DNA of 64,000 bases from Cyanobacteria bacterium MAG CAR3_bin_5 (GTDB taxonomy: Bacteria > Cyanobacteriota > Cyanobacteriia > PCC-6307 > Cyanobiaceae), in contig JAPOTR010000050.1 in the NCBI GenBank assembly GCA_026709085.1, positions 42,105-106,104 on the forward strand, given 5' to 3'. The notes beneath the pieces were generated by a model. It searched no databases, had not been told where the DNA came from, and saw nothing but the letters and a program-made list of their open reading frames with translations. A program made the translations under genes and the position numbers. Below, one piece after another: positions 36,841-45,974 of the stretch. The stretch's first letter is position 1. Every line of letters starts with the position of its first letter.

Positions 36841-36860
36841 CACTTGCCAAATGGCCAGTG
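36841..36860. promoter_or_regulatory. Imperfect palindrome upstream of hsdR
   Basis: CACTTGCCAAATGGCCAGTG reads nearly the same on both strands (CACT-x-GCCA / TGGC-x-AGTG arms). It lies downstream of the candidate promoter and could be an operator or a leader hairpin. No regulator gene is identified. Confidence 0.35.
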
Positions 36861-36921
36861 ATAATATACGGTGGCGCCGTGTTTCTCAATTTCCTCCTGC
36901 TTCCTTCAACATGTAATCCTC

Positions 36922-39894
36922 ATGACAAACGACGAGCGCAACCTGGTGGAGGCCCCCGCCCTTGAGCAACTCAAGGGGTTGGGATGGCGGCATCTCAACG
37001 GCGCCGCCCTTGCCCCTGCAAACTCCAACCATCGCGCCTCCCTCAAGGAGGTGGTTCTCACCCCCAATCTTGAGCAGGCCATCCGGCGCATCAACCCCTG
37101 GATCAGTGAGGAGAATCTCCGCAAGGTGGTTCGTGAGGTTACCCGGATCCGGGCCGCCACCTTGACGGAGGCCAACCGGTGGTTCTGGGAACGGCTCATC
37201 CAATACTTCAGCGTGGATCAGGATCTGGGCCGGGGCCGCAAAGGGCAGACCGTCAAGCTGATGGATTTTGACGCCCCGGAGAAGAACGAATTTCTTTGTG
37301 TGGATCAGTTCAGAGTCCAGGGTCCTGCCCAGCCCATTGTTCCCGACATCACTTTGTTTGTGAACGGGTTGCCGTTGGGGGTGATGGAGTGCAAGTCTCC
37401 CACCGTCACCAATCCCATGGGGGAAGGCATCGACCAACTGTGCCGTTACGCCAATCTGCGCCGGCCGGGCGCCACGGAAGGCTGTGAAAGGCTATTCCAC
37501 TACAACCAGGTGATGATCGCCACCCATGGGGAGGGGGCACGGTTTGGCGGCATTTCCTCCCCAGTAGAACACTACCTGGAATGGAAAGACCCCTACCCTC
37601 TGGACCGGAAAGACCTGGGGGAATCGCCCACAGCCCAGCAGGTGTTGATCCAGGGGTTGCTTGCCCCCGGGAATTTCCTGGACCTGGTGCAGAACTTCAC
37701 CGTCTTTGAAACGTCGAAGGGAGGCGGGCGGATCGTCAAGAAAGTGGCCCGTTATCAGCAGTTCCGGGCGGTTCGGAAGACTGTTGCCCGCCTCAAGGCG
37801 CAAGCGGATCGCAGGAGCAAGGGGGGCGTGGTCTGGCACACCCAGGGGTCGGGCAAGTCCCTCACCATGGTGTTCCTTACCCGCAAGATCAGGCGGGATC
37901 CGGCCCTGCGGGACCACAAGCTCGTCTTCCTGGTGGACCGCACCCAACTGGACAAGCAACTGACCGGCACGTTTCAGCAAACCCGAGGGGAGACCGTTCT
38001 TAAAGCCGGATCGGGGGAACGTCTCAGGGAATTGCTGGCCAGGGACGGGTCGGATCTGGTGGTCTCCACCATCCAGAAATTCATGGATGCCACCGGGGCG
38101 GCGCCCACCTGCCTCAACGACTCCGGGCGCATCATCGTGCTGGCGGACGAAGCCCACCGCACCCAATACGGATCCCTGGGGGGCGCCCTCAACGCCGCCC
38201 TGCCCAACGCCCCCAAGATCGCCTTCACGGGAACGCCCCTGATTGCCTCCGGGAAGACCACCAACGAGTTCGGCGCCTACATCGACACCTACACCATTGA
38301 GCAGGCGGTAGCGGACGGCGCCACGGTTCAGATTCTCTACGAAGGACGCCATGCCCGCACCAGGGTGACGGGGGACTCCCTGGATGCCCTGTTTGAAAGG
38401 TATTTCGCGGACAAGACCCCGGCGGAGAAGGAGGCCGTCAAAAGGAAATACGGCACGGAACAGGCCGTGCTGGAAGCGCCCCAACGCATTGAGGAGGTGG
38501 CCGAGGATCTGGTGAAACACTACCGGGAGCGCGTCCTTCCCAACGGTTTCAAGGCCATGGTGGTGACCTCCAGCAGGAGGGCCGCCGTGGCCTACAAGAC
38601 GGCGCTGGACGCCATTCCCGATGCCCCTGAATCCGCCGTGGCGATCTCCGGCCACATCAACGACCCGGAGGACTGGGACCAGTGGACGGACCCCGCCGGT
38701 CACGGGAAGGCGGTGGAACACTTCAACCAGTCCCACCCCCTTTCCATCCTGATCGTCACGGATATGCTGCTGACGGGATTCGATGCCCCCGTCTGCCAGG
38801 TGATGTACCTGGATCGCAAGCTGACGGACCACGCCCTGTTGCAGGCCATCGCCCGGGTGAACCGCACCAAGGCGCAGAAGCGTTGTGGGTACGTGGTGGA
38901 TTACGTGGGCCTCACCGACTATTTGGCGGAGGCGTTGCAGGTGTTCTCCTCCACCGACGTGCAGGGCGCCCTCCAGGACCTCAAGGACGAAATCCCCAAG
39001 CTCCAGGCGGCCCACACCAGGGTGAAGCGGCGCTTCAAGGGCGCTGACCTCCAGGACACGGAAGCCTGCGTCATCCTTCTGGCGGACGAACTGAAACGCC
39101 AGCAGTTCGAGGCGGATTTCAGGACCTTTGCCCGGCAAATGGAGATCGTCCTGCCGGATCCGGCCGCCAACCCTTTCCTGGCCGATCTCAAGGCGTTGGG
39201 CAAGGTGGTGATCCAGTGCCGCAACCGCTATCGGGATGAGCAGTTGAACATTGTCGGCTGCGGGGAGAAGGTGCGCACTCTCATTGAGAAGCACGTCCGC
39301 GCCGATGGGGTGGATCCCCGGGTGCCCCCCACCAAGCTCTTTGACGTGGAGTTTGAGCAGGTACTCGCCGCCCACGCCAACGACCGGGCCAGAGCGTCGG
39401 AGGTGGAACACGCCATCAGGGCCCACATCAAGGTCCATCTGGAGGAGGATCCCGAGTACTACGAGTCCCTGGCTCGCCGTCTGGAGGAGATCATCCGGAA
39501 TCACGAGGACCGTTGGGAAGAATTGACCCGGCAACTGCTGCTGTTCCGGGACCGGATGGAGCAGGAGAAGACCCAGCAAGACGCCGACTTGGGACTCAGC
39601 GAAGACGAGGGCGCCTTCTACAGGATTCTGATGGCGCAGGTCAGCCGGGCGTCAGGTGATGCAGCCATGGATGAGGAGACCCGTCAGCGGGTGCTGCACC
39701 TGACCAGGGAACTGGTGGCCCTGTTGCGGGAGGCGCCCCGGATCGTCGGGTTCTTCGACAAGTGGAACGAGAAGGCCCGCATCAAGCAGGCGATCAAGCG
39801 AGCCATCCTTGAGCAGCCCTTTGGCTCCAGAGCCTTGGTGGATGCGGTTACGGAGCGGTTGATGGATCTTGCCAGGACCAAATGGTCCCGATGA
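36922..39894 (+). CDS. hsdR: Type I restriction endonuclease subunit R
   Basis: About 990 residues from ATG 36922 (MTNDERNLVEAPALEQLKGL). The N-terminal nuclease has PDITLFVNGLPLGVMECKSP (about 140-160), the D...ExK site. The helicase motor follows with WHTQGSGKSLTM (about 305), VDRTQLDKQL, LADEAHRTQYG (about 408), AFTGTPLI, ILIVTDMLLTGFDAP and QAIARVNR. Length and order are complete. It translocates DNA when HsdS sites are unmethylated and cleaves at a distance. Overlaps the zincin gene by 13 bp. Confidence 0.95.
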   Translation: MTNDERNLVEAPALEQLKGLGWRHLNGAALAPANSNHRASLKEVVLTPNLEQAIRRINPWISEENLRKVVREVTRIRAATLTEANRWFWERLIQYFSVDQDLGRGRKGQTVKLMDFDAPEKNEFLCVDQFRVQGPAQPIVPDITLFVNGLPLGVMECKSPTVTNPMGEGIDQLCRYANLRRPGATEGCERLFHYNQVMIATHGEGARFGGISSPVEHYLEWKDPYPLDRKDLGESPTAQQVLIQGLLAPGNFLDLVQNFTVFETSKGGGRIVKKVARYQQFRAVRKTVARLKAQADRRSKGGVVWHTQGSGKSLTMVFLTRKIRRDPALRDHKLVFLVDRTQLDKQLTGTFQQTRGETVLKAGSGERLRELLARDGSDLVVSTIQKFMDATGAAPTCLNDSGRIIVLADEAHRTQYGSLGGALNAALPNAPKIAFTGTPLIASGKTTNEFGAYIDTYTIEQAVADGATVQILYEGRHARTRVTGDSLDALFERYFADKTPAEKEAVKRKYGTEQAVLEAPQRIEEVAEDLVKHYRERVLPNGFKAMVVTSSRRAAVAYKTALDAIPDAPESAVAISGHINDPEDWDQWTDPAGHGKAVEHFNQSHPLSILIVTDMLLTGFDAPVCQVMYLDRKLTDHALLQAIARVNRTKAQKRCGYVVDYVGLTDYLAEALQVFSSTDVQGALQDLKDEIPKLQAAHTRVKRRFKGADLQDTEACVILLADELKRQQFEADFRTFARQMEIVLPDPAANPFLADLKALGKVVIQCRNRYRDEQLNIVGCGEKVRTLIEKHVRADGVDPRVPPTKLFDVEFEQVLAAHANDRARASEVEHAIRAHIKVHLEEDPEYYESLARRLEEIIRNHEDRWEELTRQLLLFRDRMEQEKTQQDADLGLSEDEGAFYRILMAQVSRASGDAAMDEETRQRVLHLTRELVALLREAPRIVGFFDKWNEKARIKQAIKRAILEQPFGSRALVDAVTERLMDLARTKWSR

Positions 39895-40604
39895 CGGCCA
39901 TCCCGGAAGAGATTTTGGGTTTGCGGGTGATGGTGGTCCGCTCCATGAGGCGGACCGCTGCGCTCCACATCGTCGGCAATGAACTGCACGTGCGCATCCC
40001 GCAGCGCCTGGGGGATGAGCGGGTGGCAACGATTCTTCAGCAGAAGCGCCCCTGGATCCGGACCAGGGTGGCGGAATGGCAACCTGTTCCACCCCGTCGC
40101 CCCAGGGAACTGGTGAGCGGTGAATCCTTCCCCTACCTGGGGCGCAACTATCGCCTCAAGGTGCTGGAAGGGCATCGGGTGGGGGTCTGTCTGTCCAGGG
40201 GACACCTCAGGGCAACGGTGCGCCCAGGTGAACAGGGCGCCCAGCGGGAGCGAAGAATCCGGCAGTACCTGGAAAAATGGTATCGCGCCAGGGCATTGGA
40301 ACGGCTACGGGAAAAGACCAACCGCTATGCCCGGCAGATGGGGGTGGCTCCAGCGGGCATCAGTGTTCGCAACTTCAAATCACGCTGGGGGTCCTGCAAC
40401 AAAACAGGGTATCTGGTGTTCAACTGGAACATCATCAAGGCGCCCCATGCCATCGCCAACTACGTGGTGATCCATGAACTATGCCACCTCGTCCACCCCA
40501 ACCACTCCAAGGATTTCTGGCGGTTGGTCAGCCGCCATGACGATGCCTATGGAGAGCACAGACAATGGCTGAAGGAGCGGGCTGATTTTCTATTGGGGGA
40601 TTGA
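39882..40604 (+). CDS. YgjP-like/SprT-type zinc metallopeptidase (DUF45)
   Basis: 240 residues. Zincin site VIHELCHLVHPNHSKDFWRL (HExxH with a third His downstream, about 194-213), preceded by the family segment RNFKSRWGSCNKTGYLVFNW. YgjP-type genes commonly follow hsdR in type I loci; the role is unproven, possibly removing or processing proteins at the complex. It overlaps hsdR by 13 bp, with ATG 39891 as an alternative start, so it is translated with hsdR. Confidence 0.85.
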   Translation: MVPMTAIPEEILGLRVMVVRSMRRTAALHIVGNELHVRIPQRLGDERVATILQQKRPWIRTRVAEWQPVPPRRPRELVSGESFPYLGRNYRLKVLEGHRVGVCLSRGHLRATVRPGEQGAQRERRIRQYLEKWYRARALERLREKTNRYARQMGVAPAGISVRNFKSRWGSCNKTGYLVFNWNIIKAPHAIANYVVIHELCHLVHPNHSKDFWRLVSRHDDAYGEHRQWLKERADFLLGD

Positions 40605-40899
40605 ATTGGAGACGTGGCCCGGGCCTGCAACAAATAAGCGGCTATTGCAACTCTGCCGATAGGCGCCAAAACTCCACCTTGCACCTGATCTAACCGAGTT
40701 CTGGATAGCGAAGATCCATCGCCTAAGGAATTTCTGAAATAGGGGAACCAAGGCATGATTCAAGATTCCGGGTTCTGATTAGCCTGGGATGTTTCTAAAG
40801 AGCGGCCATAGCATCTCCTGTCTTGCAAATGGTTGGATTCTTGCCTGATTCAGCCTCAGCAGGCACACCGATCCCATGGGACTCACACCCTGCAGGACC

Positions 40900-41611
40900 G
40901 TGAGCGCAGCAGATTGGTGAATCCCAGCAGCAGGGCCAGCCGTTCTCGTTCTTCGCCAGAGCGCGGTAGCGGGTCTCGCTGTAACCAAACATCTGCTTCA
41001 CATAGAAAAAGACGTGCTCCACTTTCTACGCTGGCCTGCTCAGGGCAACGCGCCATGTCACCTGACCACCCTCATGGGCTGCGCTTCTCAATCCCCCGAT
41101 ACCCCGCATCACCCCAGACACGCTCTCCTCCCCATGGAGCAACTGCTCCCCAGGCCTCGGGTCATGCACGGTGGCAGCGGGGCGCCAGACTATGCGCCAG
41201 TCCGCTTTGCTCAGCCACGCCAATAGGCAGCTTCATGCCGAAGCGCCCCTGCTTCCCGCTTCCCCTTCCTGGGCTGCCCCATCTCGGAATCACTTCTCCA
41301 CTGCGGTTCTTCATTGAGGACGGCGCTGCAAGGATCTGGCATCCGGAATCCCCCTTCCTTAGCAGGGCAGCAGCGCCACAATGAGTGAGCAGCCAGCGAA
41401 GGCCAGCCCCTGCTTTGCACCATGTTGTGGCCTTCTCTTCCGATGTTGCCCTGCACCCTGCAGGGGCCGGCCGGGGAAGGAACGCAGCCCACAGGGGCGG
41501 CGCCTGGCGCAACTGGGCTGACCCGTTCTTGAACCGAGCCATGGCGCTGGCGGCCTGATGCCTTACTGGCCAACCCAACGACTCTTCAATTGCGCAACCC
41601 CAACATGACAA
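40900..41611 (-). pseudogene. Decayed IS5-family transposase
   Basis: Broken across frames, the reverse strand shows the ordered landmarks of IS5 transposases: LAAPSSMKNRSGE (41300s), RKGKREAG and then FGMKLPIGVAEQSGLAHSLA (about 41215-41275), EQLLHGEESVSG (about 41110-41145), and VEHVFFYVKQMFGYSETRYR then ALAKNEN near 40940-41025. At least three frameshifts and several lost residues make it non-functional. The flanking 40605-40899 and 41612-41775 hold nothing I can identify; exact terminal repeats were not found by eye. Confidence 0.75.
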
Positions 41612-41775
41612 ATGACGTGGTCGAGCATGCCGGGGATGGCGTCTATGCTGACCGGCAACCCTGCCCTGCGCCCCGGAGACCCTCCCCTCCCCGTTAGCCC
41701 GCTCCTCCCCCTCGTCATTTCCTCCCTTTTCCTCGTTACTTCCCCTGGCTATGGGTCCTGAGCCTAGAGTCAGTC

Positions 41776-42921
41776 ATGGTAAGGGGGTTAAGCGTGACCT
41801 TGGTCACTTCACTGAAGCAGCTTCTGCGCGGTCAACCGGCTGCGGCTGGTGGGAGCAAGCAGCCATCCTGGCCCGGCCTGGCGGCCCATTACCGGAGTTG
41901 GCTCCCCGTTGACGACAACACCCCCATCGTCACCCTGCTGGAAGGCAACACACCGTTGCTGCGGGCGCCCGCCCTGGAGAAGCGGATTGGCCGGGGCGTG
42001 CGGGTGTTTCTGAAGGTGGACGGCCTCAATCCCACCGGCAGCTTCAAGGATCGGGGCATGACCCTGGCCATCAGCAAGGCCAGGGAAGCGGGGGCAACGG
42101 CCGTGATCTGCGCCAGCACGGGCAATACGTCGGCAGCCGCAGCCGCCTATGCCCGACGTGGGGGGCTGCGGGCGTTTGCCGTCATCCCGGACGGTTACGT
42201 GGCCAAGGGCAAGTTGGCCCAGGCGTTGCTGTACGGCGCCGAAGTGCTGGCCATCCGGGGGAACTTCGACCAAGCCCTTGCCGTCACCCAGGATCTGGCG
42301 GAGCGCTACCCCGTCACCTTGGTGAACTCCATCAATCCCTATCGGCTTCAGGGACAGAAAACGGCTGCATTCGAAGTGGTGGATGCTCTGGGGGATGCGC
42401 CGGACCGGCTCTGTATTCCCATGGGGAATGCCGGCAACATCAGCGCCTACTGGATGGGATTCCAGGAGTACAGGAAGGCCGGTCGGAGCCGGAAGCTTCC
42501 CGTGATGTGTGGATTTCAGGCCAGTGGTTCCGCCCCCCTGGTGCTGGGATCTCCCGTGGCCGACCCCACCACGATGGCCACCGCCATCCGCATCGGCAAC
42601 CCGGCCAACTGGGACAAGGCCCTGACCGTACGGGAAGAGAGCGGCGGGTGTTTCAGGTCCGTCAGCGACGGGGAGATCCTGGCGGCTTACCAGGTGCTGG
42701 CCGGGGAGGAGGGGGTGTTCTGTGAACCGGCCAGCGCTGCCTCCGTTGCCGGAATGCTCAAGTACGCCGCCGAGATTCCCCCGGAGGCTCAGGTTGTCTG
42801 CATTCTCACCGGGAACGGTCTCAAGGACCCGACCACGGCGCTGGAAAACAACCACGGCAATCTTCACAGAGACCTGGCGCCGGATCCGGACGTGGTGGCC
42901 CGGCTGATGGGGCTGTCCTGA
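41776..42921 (+). CDS. thrC: Threonine synthase
   Basis: 381 residues. Converts O-phosphohomoserine to threonine, PLP-dependent. NPTGSFKDRGM holds the PLP lysine (K91); CASTGNTSAAAAAYARRGG, KGKLAQALLYGA, IPMGNAGNISAYW (phosphate loop) and ILTGNGLKDP are typical of the shorter class found in cyanobacteria. ATG 41776 or GTG 41794 could be the start. It converges on the methyltransferase gene. Complete. Confidence 0.94.
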   Translation: MVRGLSVTLVTSLKQLLRGQPAAAGGSKQPSWPGLAAHYRSWLPVDDNTPIVTLLEGNTPLLRAPALEKRIGRGVRVFLKVDGLNPTGSFKDRGMTLAISKAREAGATAVICASTGNTSAAAAAYARRGGLRAFAVIPDGYVAKGKLAQALLYGAEVLAIRGNFDQALAVTQDLAERYPVTLVNSINPYRLQGQKTAAFEVVDALGDAPDRLCIPMGNAGNISAYWMGFQEYRKAGRSRKLPVMCGFQASGSAPLVLGSPVADPTTMATAIRIGNPANWDKALTVREESGGCFRSVSDGEILAAYQVLAGEEGVFCEPASAASVAGMLKYAAEIPPEAQVVCILTGNGLKDPTTALENNHGNLHRDLAPDPDVVARLMGLS

Positions 42922-42954
42922 CCCCGTCAAAGGCTTTTTCAAGTCAAAGGCTTT

Positions 42955-43878
42955 TCAGAAAGTGCCTGGAAAAAGACGCCGTCTGCAAATTGCCACATAC
43001 TCGGCCTGGGCTTCAAACCCCAGGTGACGGCGGGCCAGGCTTTGGGCCGCCACCAGGGTGGAGCCGCTGCCGGCAAAAGGGTCCAGCACCAACTGACCTT
43101 CACGGGTGGTCAAGGCGATGAGGGCCTGCAGCAGCCGCAGGGGTTTCTGGGTGGGGTGAAGACCCGCCTCCGCTGTGGGCAGGCTGACCTGCAGCACGTT
43201 ATCCGGGGTGTCGGCAAAACGGAGGAAGCCGTCCTGGCAATAGGCGCCCACCCCGTGCTGCAACACGTTATCGGCAATGGTGGAACCCAGCCTGTAGGGC
43301 TTGATGAACCAGAGAATGGGTTCATAGGTGGGGCGTAGATTTCCCACCCGCCAACCCTGCCATTGGGCGCCGGTCTCCCGTTGGCCGCGCCGGTCGTAGA
43401 TGGCGCTGAGACGTTGGGCCCGGTGGGGAGCTTTGCCCCGCAGCCAGGCCAGGCTGTCCTTCACGCAAAAGCCCGCATCTTCCAGGGCGCAGGCGCAGCG
43501 GTGGGCCAGGCGGCGCCCGGCAAACACCAGGGCGCTGGCCCCCGGCTTGAGCACCCGATACCACTGGGATGCCCAGGAGGCGCACCACCGGCCGTAGTCT
43601 CCGGGAATGCGGCGATCCGCGGCAGACCAGCCGTTGATCGGCTTCCGCCGCCGCCGGAACACGCCCCCTGCCGCCCGCTGGGCAGGGCTGCGCCCCAGGT
43701 AGGCGGAATTGGTGTTGTGGTGGAGTACGTCCCAATGGTCGGCGCCGATGCCGTAGGGAATATCACTGAGGATCAGATGGACCGATTCCGAGGGCACCGC
43801 CTGGATCAACTCCAGGGTGTTTCCCTGGATAATCCCTGCCGGCCCCTCCTGGTCCCCGGTCCTGGGCAAGAGCTCCAT
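42955..43878 (-). CDS. Orphan site-specific adenine DNA methyltransferase
   Basis: 307 residues, beta-type order: catalytic motif DIPYGIG at 39-45 (DIPY replacing DPPY), then a variable region, then SAM-binding DPFAGSGSTLVAA (about 268-280). The blocks NTNSAYLGRSPAQ, KPINGWS, LVFAGRRLAHRC and WRVGNLRPTYEPILWF mark a recognisable family of N6-adenine enzymes. No endonuclease gene lies beside it, so it may be regulatory or a solitary remnant. GC-rich like the host. It is divergent from the glycosyltransferase gene. Confidence 0.87.
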   Translation of the reverse strand: MELLPRTGDQEGPAGIIQGNTLELIQAVPSESVHLILSDIPYGIGADHWDVLHHNTNSAYLGRSPAQRAAGGVFRRRRKPINGWSAADRRIPGDYGRWCASWASQWYRVLKPGASALVFAGRRLAHRCACALEDAGFCVKDSLAWLRGKAPHRAQRLSAIYDRRGQRETGAQWQGWRVGNLRPTYEPILWFIKPYRLGSTIADNVLQHGVGAYCQDGFLRFADTPDNVLQVSLPTAEAGLHPTQKPLRLLQALIALTTREGQLVLDPFAGSGSTLVAAQSLARRHLGFEAQAEYVAICRRRLFPGTF

Positions 43879-43907
43879 GGCCAGCCATTGCGTGTACGCT
43901 CCAGCCT

Positions 43908-45179
43908 ATGGCCCGGATCCATGGGCGGGATGGCGGCAACAGGCCAGGGCCAAGGGTCCATCCGGCCTTACGGTTGGCAGCGGTTTGCCCACAGCGGGTG
44001 TTGTCCTTTCCGCCGGATTCCGTTGCCCTGGTCCACGAATGGTTCAGCCCCTGGGCCGTGGGGGGCGCCGAGGCGGTGGTGCGGGAACTGGATCAGCTTC
44101 TGGCGCCCCGGTTGTACGCCCTGGTGGACGGGGAGTCCCGGCGGCCGGGCAGTTGGCTGGCGGGGCGTTCCGTGACCACCAGCTTCATTCAGCGGCTCCC
44201 CTGGGGTGTGCGCCGGGTGCAACTCTACCTGTCCCTGCTGCCTCTGGCGGTGGAACAGTTGGACCTGAGCGGCCATCCCCTGGTGGTGAGCAGCAGCCAT
44301 CTGGTGGCCAAAGGGGTCCTCACCGGACCGGACCAACTCCACGTGAGCTACGTCCATAGCCCGCCCCGCTACGCCTGGGATCAGATGAACGTCTACCTGC
44401 GCCGGAGCGCCCTGGCCAGGGGGCCGTTGGGGCCGTGGATCCGCTGGCAGCTCCATCAACTACGCCAATGGGATCACCTCAGCGCCCAGCGGGTGGACGT
44501 GCTGGTGGCCAACTCCCGTTTCACGGCGCGGCGTATCTGGCGCTGTTGGCGTCGGCGCAGCGTGGTGATTCACCCCCCGGTGGCGGTGGAGCGCTTCCAC
44601 TGGCAGCAATCCCGTTCGGACTTCTACCTGTGTCTGGGGCGGTTGGTGGCCTATAAGCGGGTGGATCTGGTGGTGGAGGCCTTCAACCGTTGCCGTCTGC
44701 CCCTGGTGGTGGTGGGGGATGGGCCGGAGCGGCAACGGCTCCAGCGGCAAGCCGGTCCCACGGTCCGGCTGGTGGGCCGGCGGAGCGCCCACCAGGTGGA
44801 GGACCTGTTGGGGCGGTGTCGGGCGTTGGTCCATGCCGGTGTGGAGGACTTCGGCATTGCGCCCGTGGAGGCCATGGCCGCCGGCGCCCCTGTCATTGCC
44901 CTGGGGCAAGGTGGCCTTCTGGATTCCGTACGTTGCCACCGCCAGGATCCGGCCACCGCCACAGGGTTGCTGTTTGATCGACCCTGCTCCCGCCTGCTGG
45001 CGGAGGCCGCCCGCCACTTTGAAGACCAGCGCCTGTGGCAACAGTTGCCGGCGGAACGGTTGCGGCGACAGGCGGAGCAGTTTTCCCGACAGCGGTTTCA
45101 TGGGCGGATGGGGGCGCTGCTGGCCAGGAGTTGGCGGCGGTTCCAAAAAGCCTGTTCCCGTGTCCCCCAGGCCCCTTAG
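43908..45179 (+). CDS. Glycosyltransferase, GT4 family
   Basis: Up to 423 residues. N-terminal ALVHEWFSPWAVGGAEAVVR and the C-terminal nucleotide-sugar part FYLCLGRLVAYKRVDLVVEA, VVVGDGPERQRL and HAGVEDFGIAPVEAMAAGAP mark a GT-B retaining transferase for surface polysaccharide. The first 30-odd residues are not family-like, and a GTG at 43998 may be the true start. A sugar transferase gene follows 26 bp later, so both probably build exopolysaccharide. Confidence 0.88.
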   Translation: MARIHGRDGGNRPGPRVHPALRLAAVCPQRVLSFPPDSVALVHEWFSPWAVGGAEAVVRELDQLLAPRLYALVDGESRRPGSWLAGRSVTTSFIQRLPWGVRRVQLYLSLLPLAVEQLDLSGHPLVVSSSHLVAKGVLTGPDQLHVSYVHSPPRYAWDQMNVYLRRSALARGPLGPWIRWQLHQLRQWDHLSAQRVDVLVANSRFTARRIWRCWRRRSVVIHPPVAVERFHWQQSRSDFYLCLGRLVAYKRVDLVVEAFNRCRLPLVVVGDGPERQRLQRQAGPTVRLVGRRSAHQVEDLLGRCRALVHAGVEDFGIAPVEAMAAGAPVIALGQGGLLDSVRCHRQDPATATGLLFDRPCSRLLAEAARHFEDQRLWQQLPAERLRRQAEQFSRQRFHGRMGALLARSWRRFQKACSRVPQAP

Positions 45180-45205
45180 ACTGGTTCAGCCATTGCCTGT
45201 GCTCC

Positions 45206-45946
45206 ATGGACATCCGGGCGCTGCCGCCTATGGATCGCCGGCCCCGCGTCCATGGCTGCTCCCGGCAGGCGGAGATCCGGGCAACGCCCCAGGGGATTGA
45301 CCTGATTGACTTGGCGGCGCGAGTGCTCCGCAGTCAACGGCTCAAGCGCCTGATGGACATCACGGTGGCGGCCCTGGCCCTGGTGGTGGGCATCCCCCTG
45401 TTTCTGGTGGTGGCGCTGGTGGTCCGGCGCAGTTCCCCGGGGGGACTGTTCTATGTGCAGCGCCGCCTGGGGCGGGGGCACAAGCCGTTTGGCTGCATCA
45501 AGTTCCGCACCATGGTGCATGGGGCGGACCGGCAACTGCGCAAGACCCTGAAAACCTCTGCCCGACTGCAGGAGGATTTCCGTCGTGGCTTCAAGCTCAA
45601 GAACGACCCCCGCATCACCTCTGTTGGGCACATGCTGCGGCGCACCAGCCTGGATGAACTGCCCCAGTTTCTCAACATCCTGCGGGGGGAAATGAGCCTG
45701 GTGGGCCCCCGGCCCATTGTGCGGGCGGAGGTGGAGCGCTACGGGGACGCCATTGACCGGGTGCTGTCCGTCCGTCCGGGTTTGACAGGGCTCTGGCAGG
45801 TGTCCGGCCGCAACAACCTCACCTATGCCCAGCGGGTGGCCCTGGATTTGCACTACGTGTCCCGGCGGTCTCTGGTGCTGGATCTGGTGATTCTCTGGCG
45901 CACCCTGGGGGTGGTGCTCTCCCCCAGGGACAACGGCGCTTACTGA
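45206..45946 (+). CDS. Undecaprenyl-phosphate sugar-1-phosphate transferase
   Basis: 246 residues from ATG 45206. Bacterial sugar transferase domain: KRLMDITVAALALVVGIPLF (membrane entry helix, about 46-65), PGGLFYVQRRLGRGHKPF, KFRTMVHGAD, NDPRITSVGHMLRRTSLDEL, LPQFLNILRGEMSLVGPRP, RPGLTGLWQVSGRNN. It loads the first sugar on the lipid carrier for exopolysaccharide. This is the short form, without the four extra N-terminal helices of WcaJ. It belongs with the upstream glycosyltransferase and converges on cbiB. Confidence 0.92.
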   Translation: MDIRALPPMDRRPRVHGCSRQAEIRATPQGIDLIDLAARVLRSQRLKRLMDITVAALALVVGIPLFLVVALVVRRSSPGGLFYVQRRLGRGHKPFGCIKFRTMVHGADRQLRKTLKTSARLQEDFRRGFKLKNDPRITSVGHMLRRTSLDELPQFLNILRGEMSLVGPRPIVRAEVERYGDAIDRVLSVRPGLTGLWQVSGRNNLTYAQRVALDLHYVSRRSLVLDLVILWRTLGVVLSPRDNGAY

Positions 45947-45974
45947 AATCCAGCCAGCCCCGGCGCCCGTTCCA

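Noticed and set aside
37492..39579. A 695-codon open frame opposite hsdR
   Set aside because: Antisense shadow of a well-supported hsdR, with low-complexity composition.
42922..42954. Possible terminator between thrC and the methyltransferase
   Set aside because: The GTCAAAGGCTTTT copies are direct repeats, not an inverted pair, so no stable hairpin with a T-run forms.
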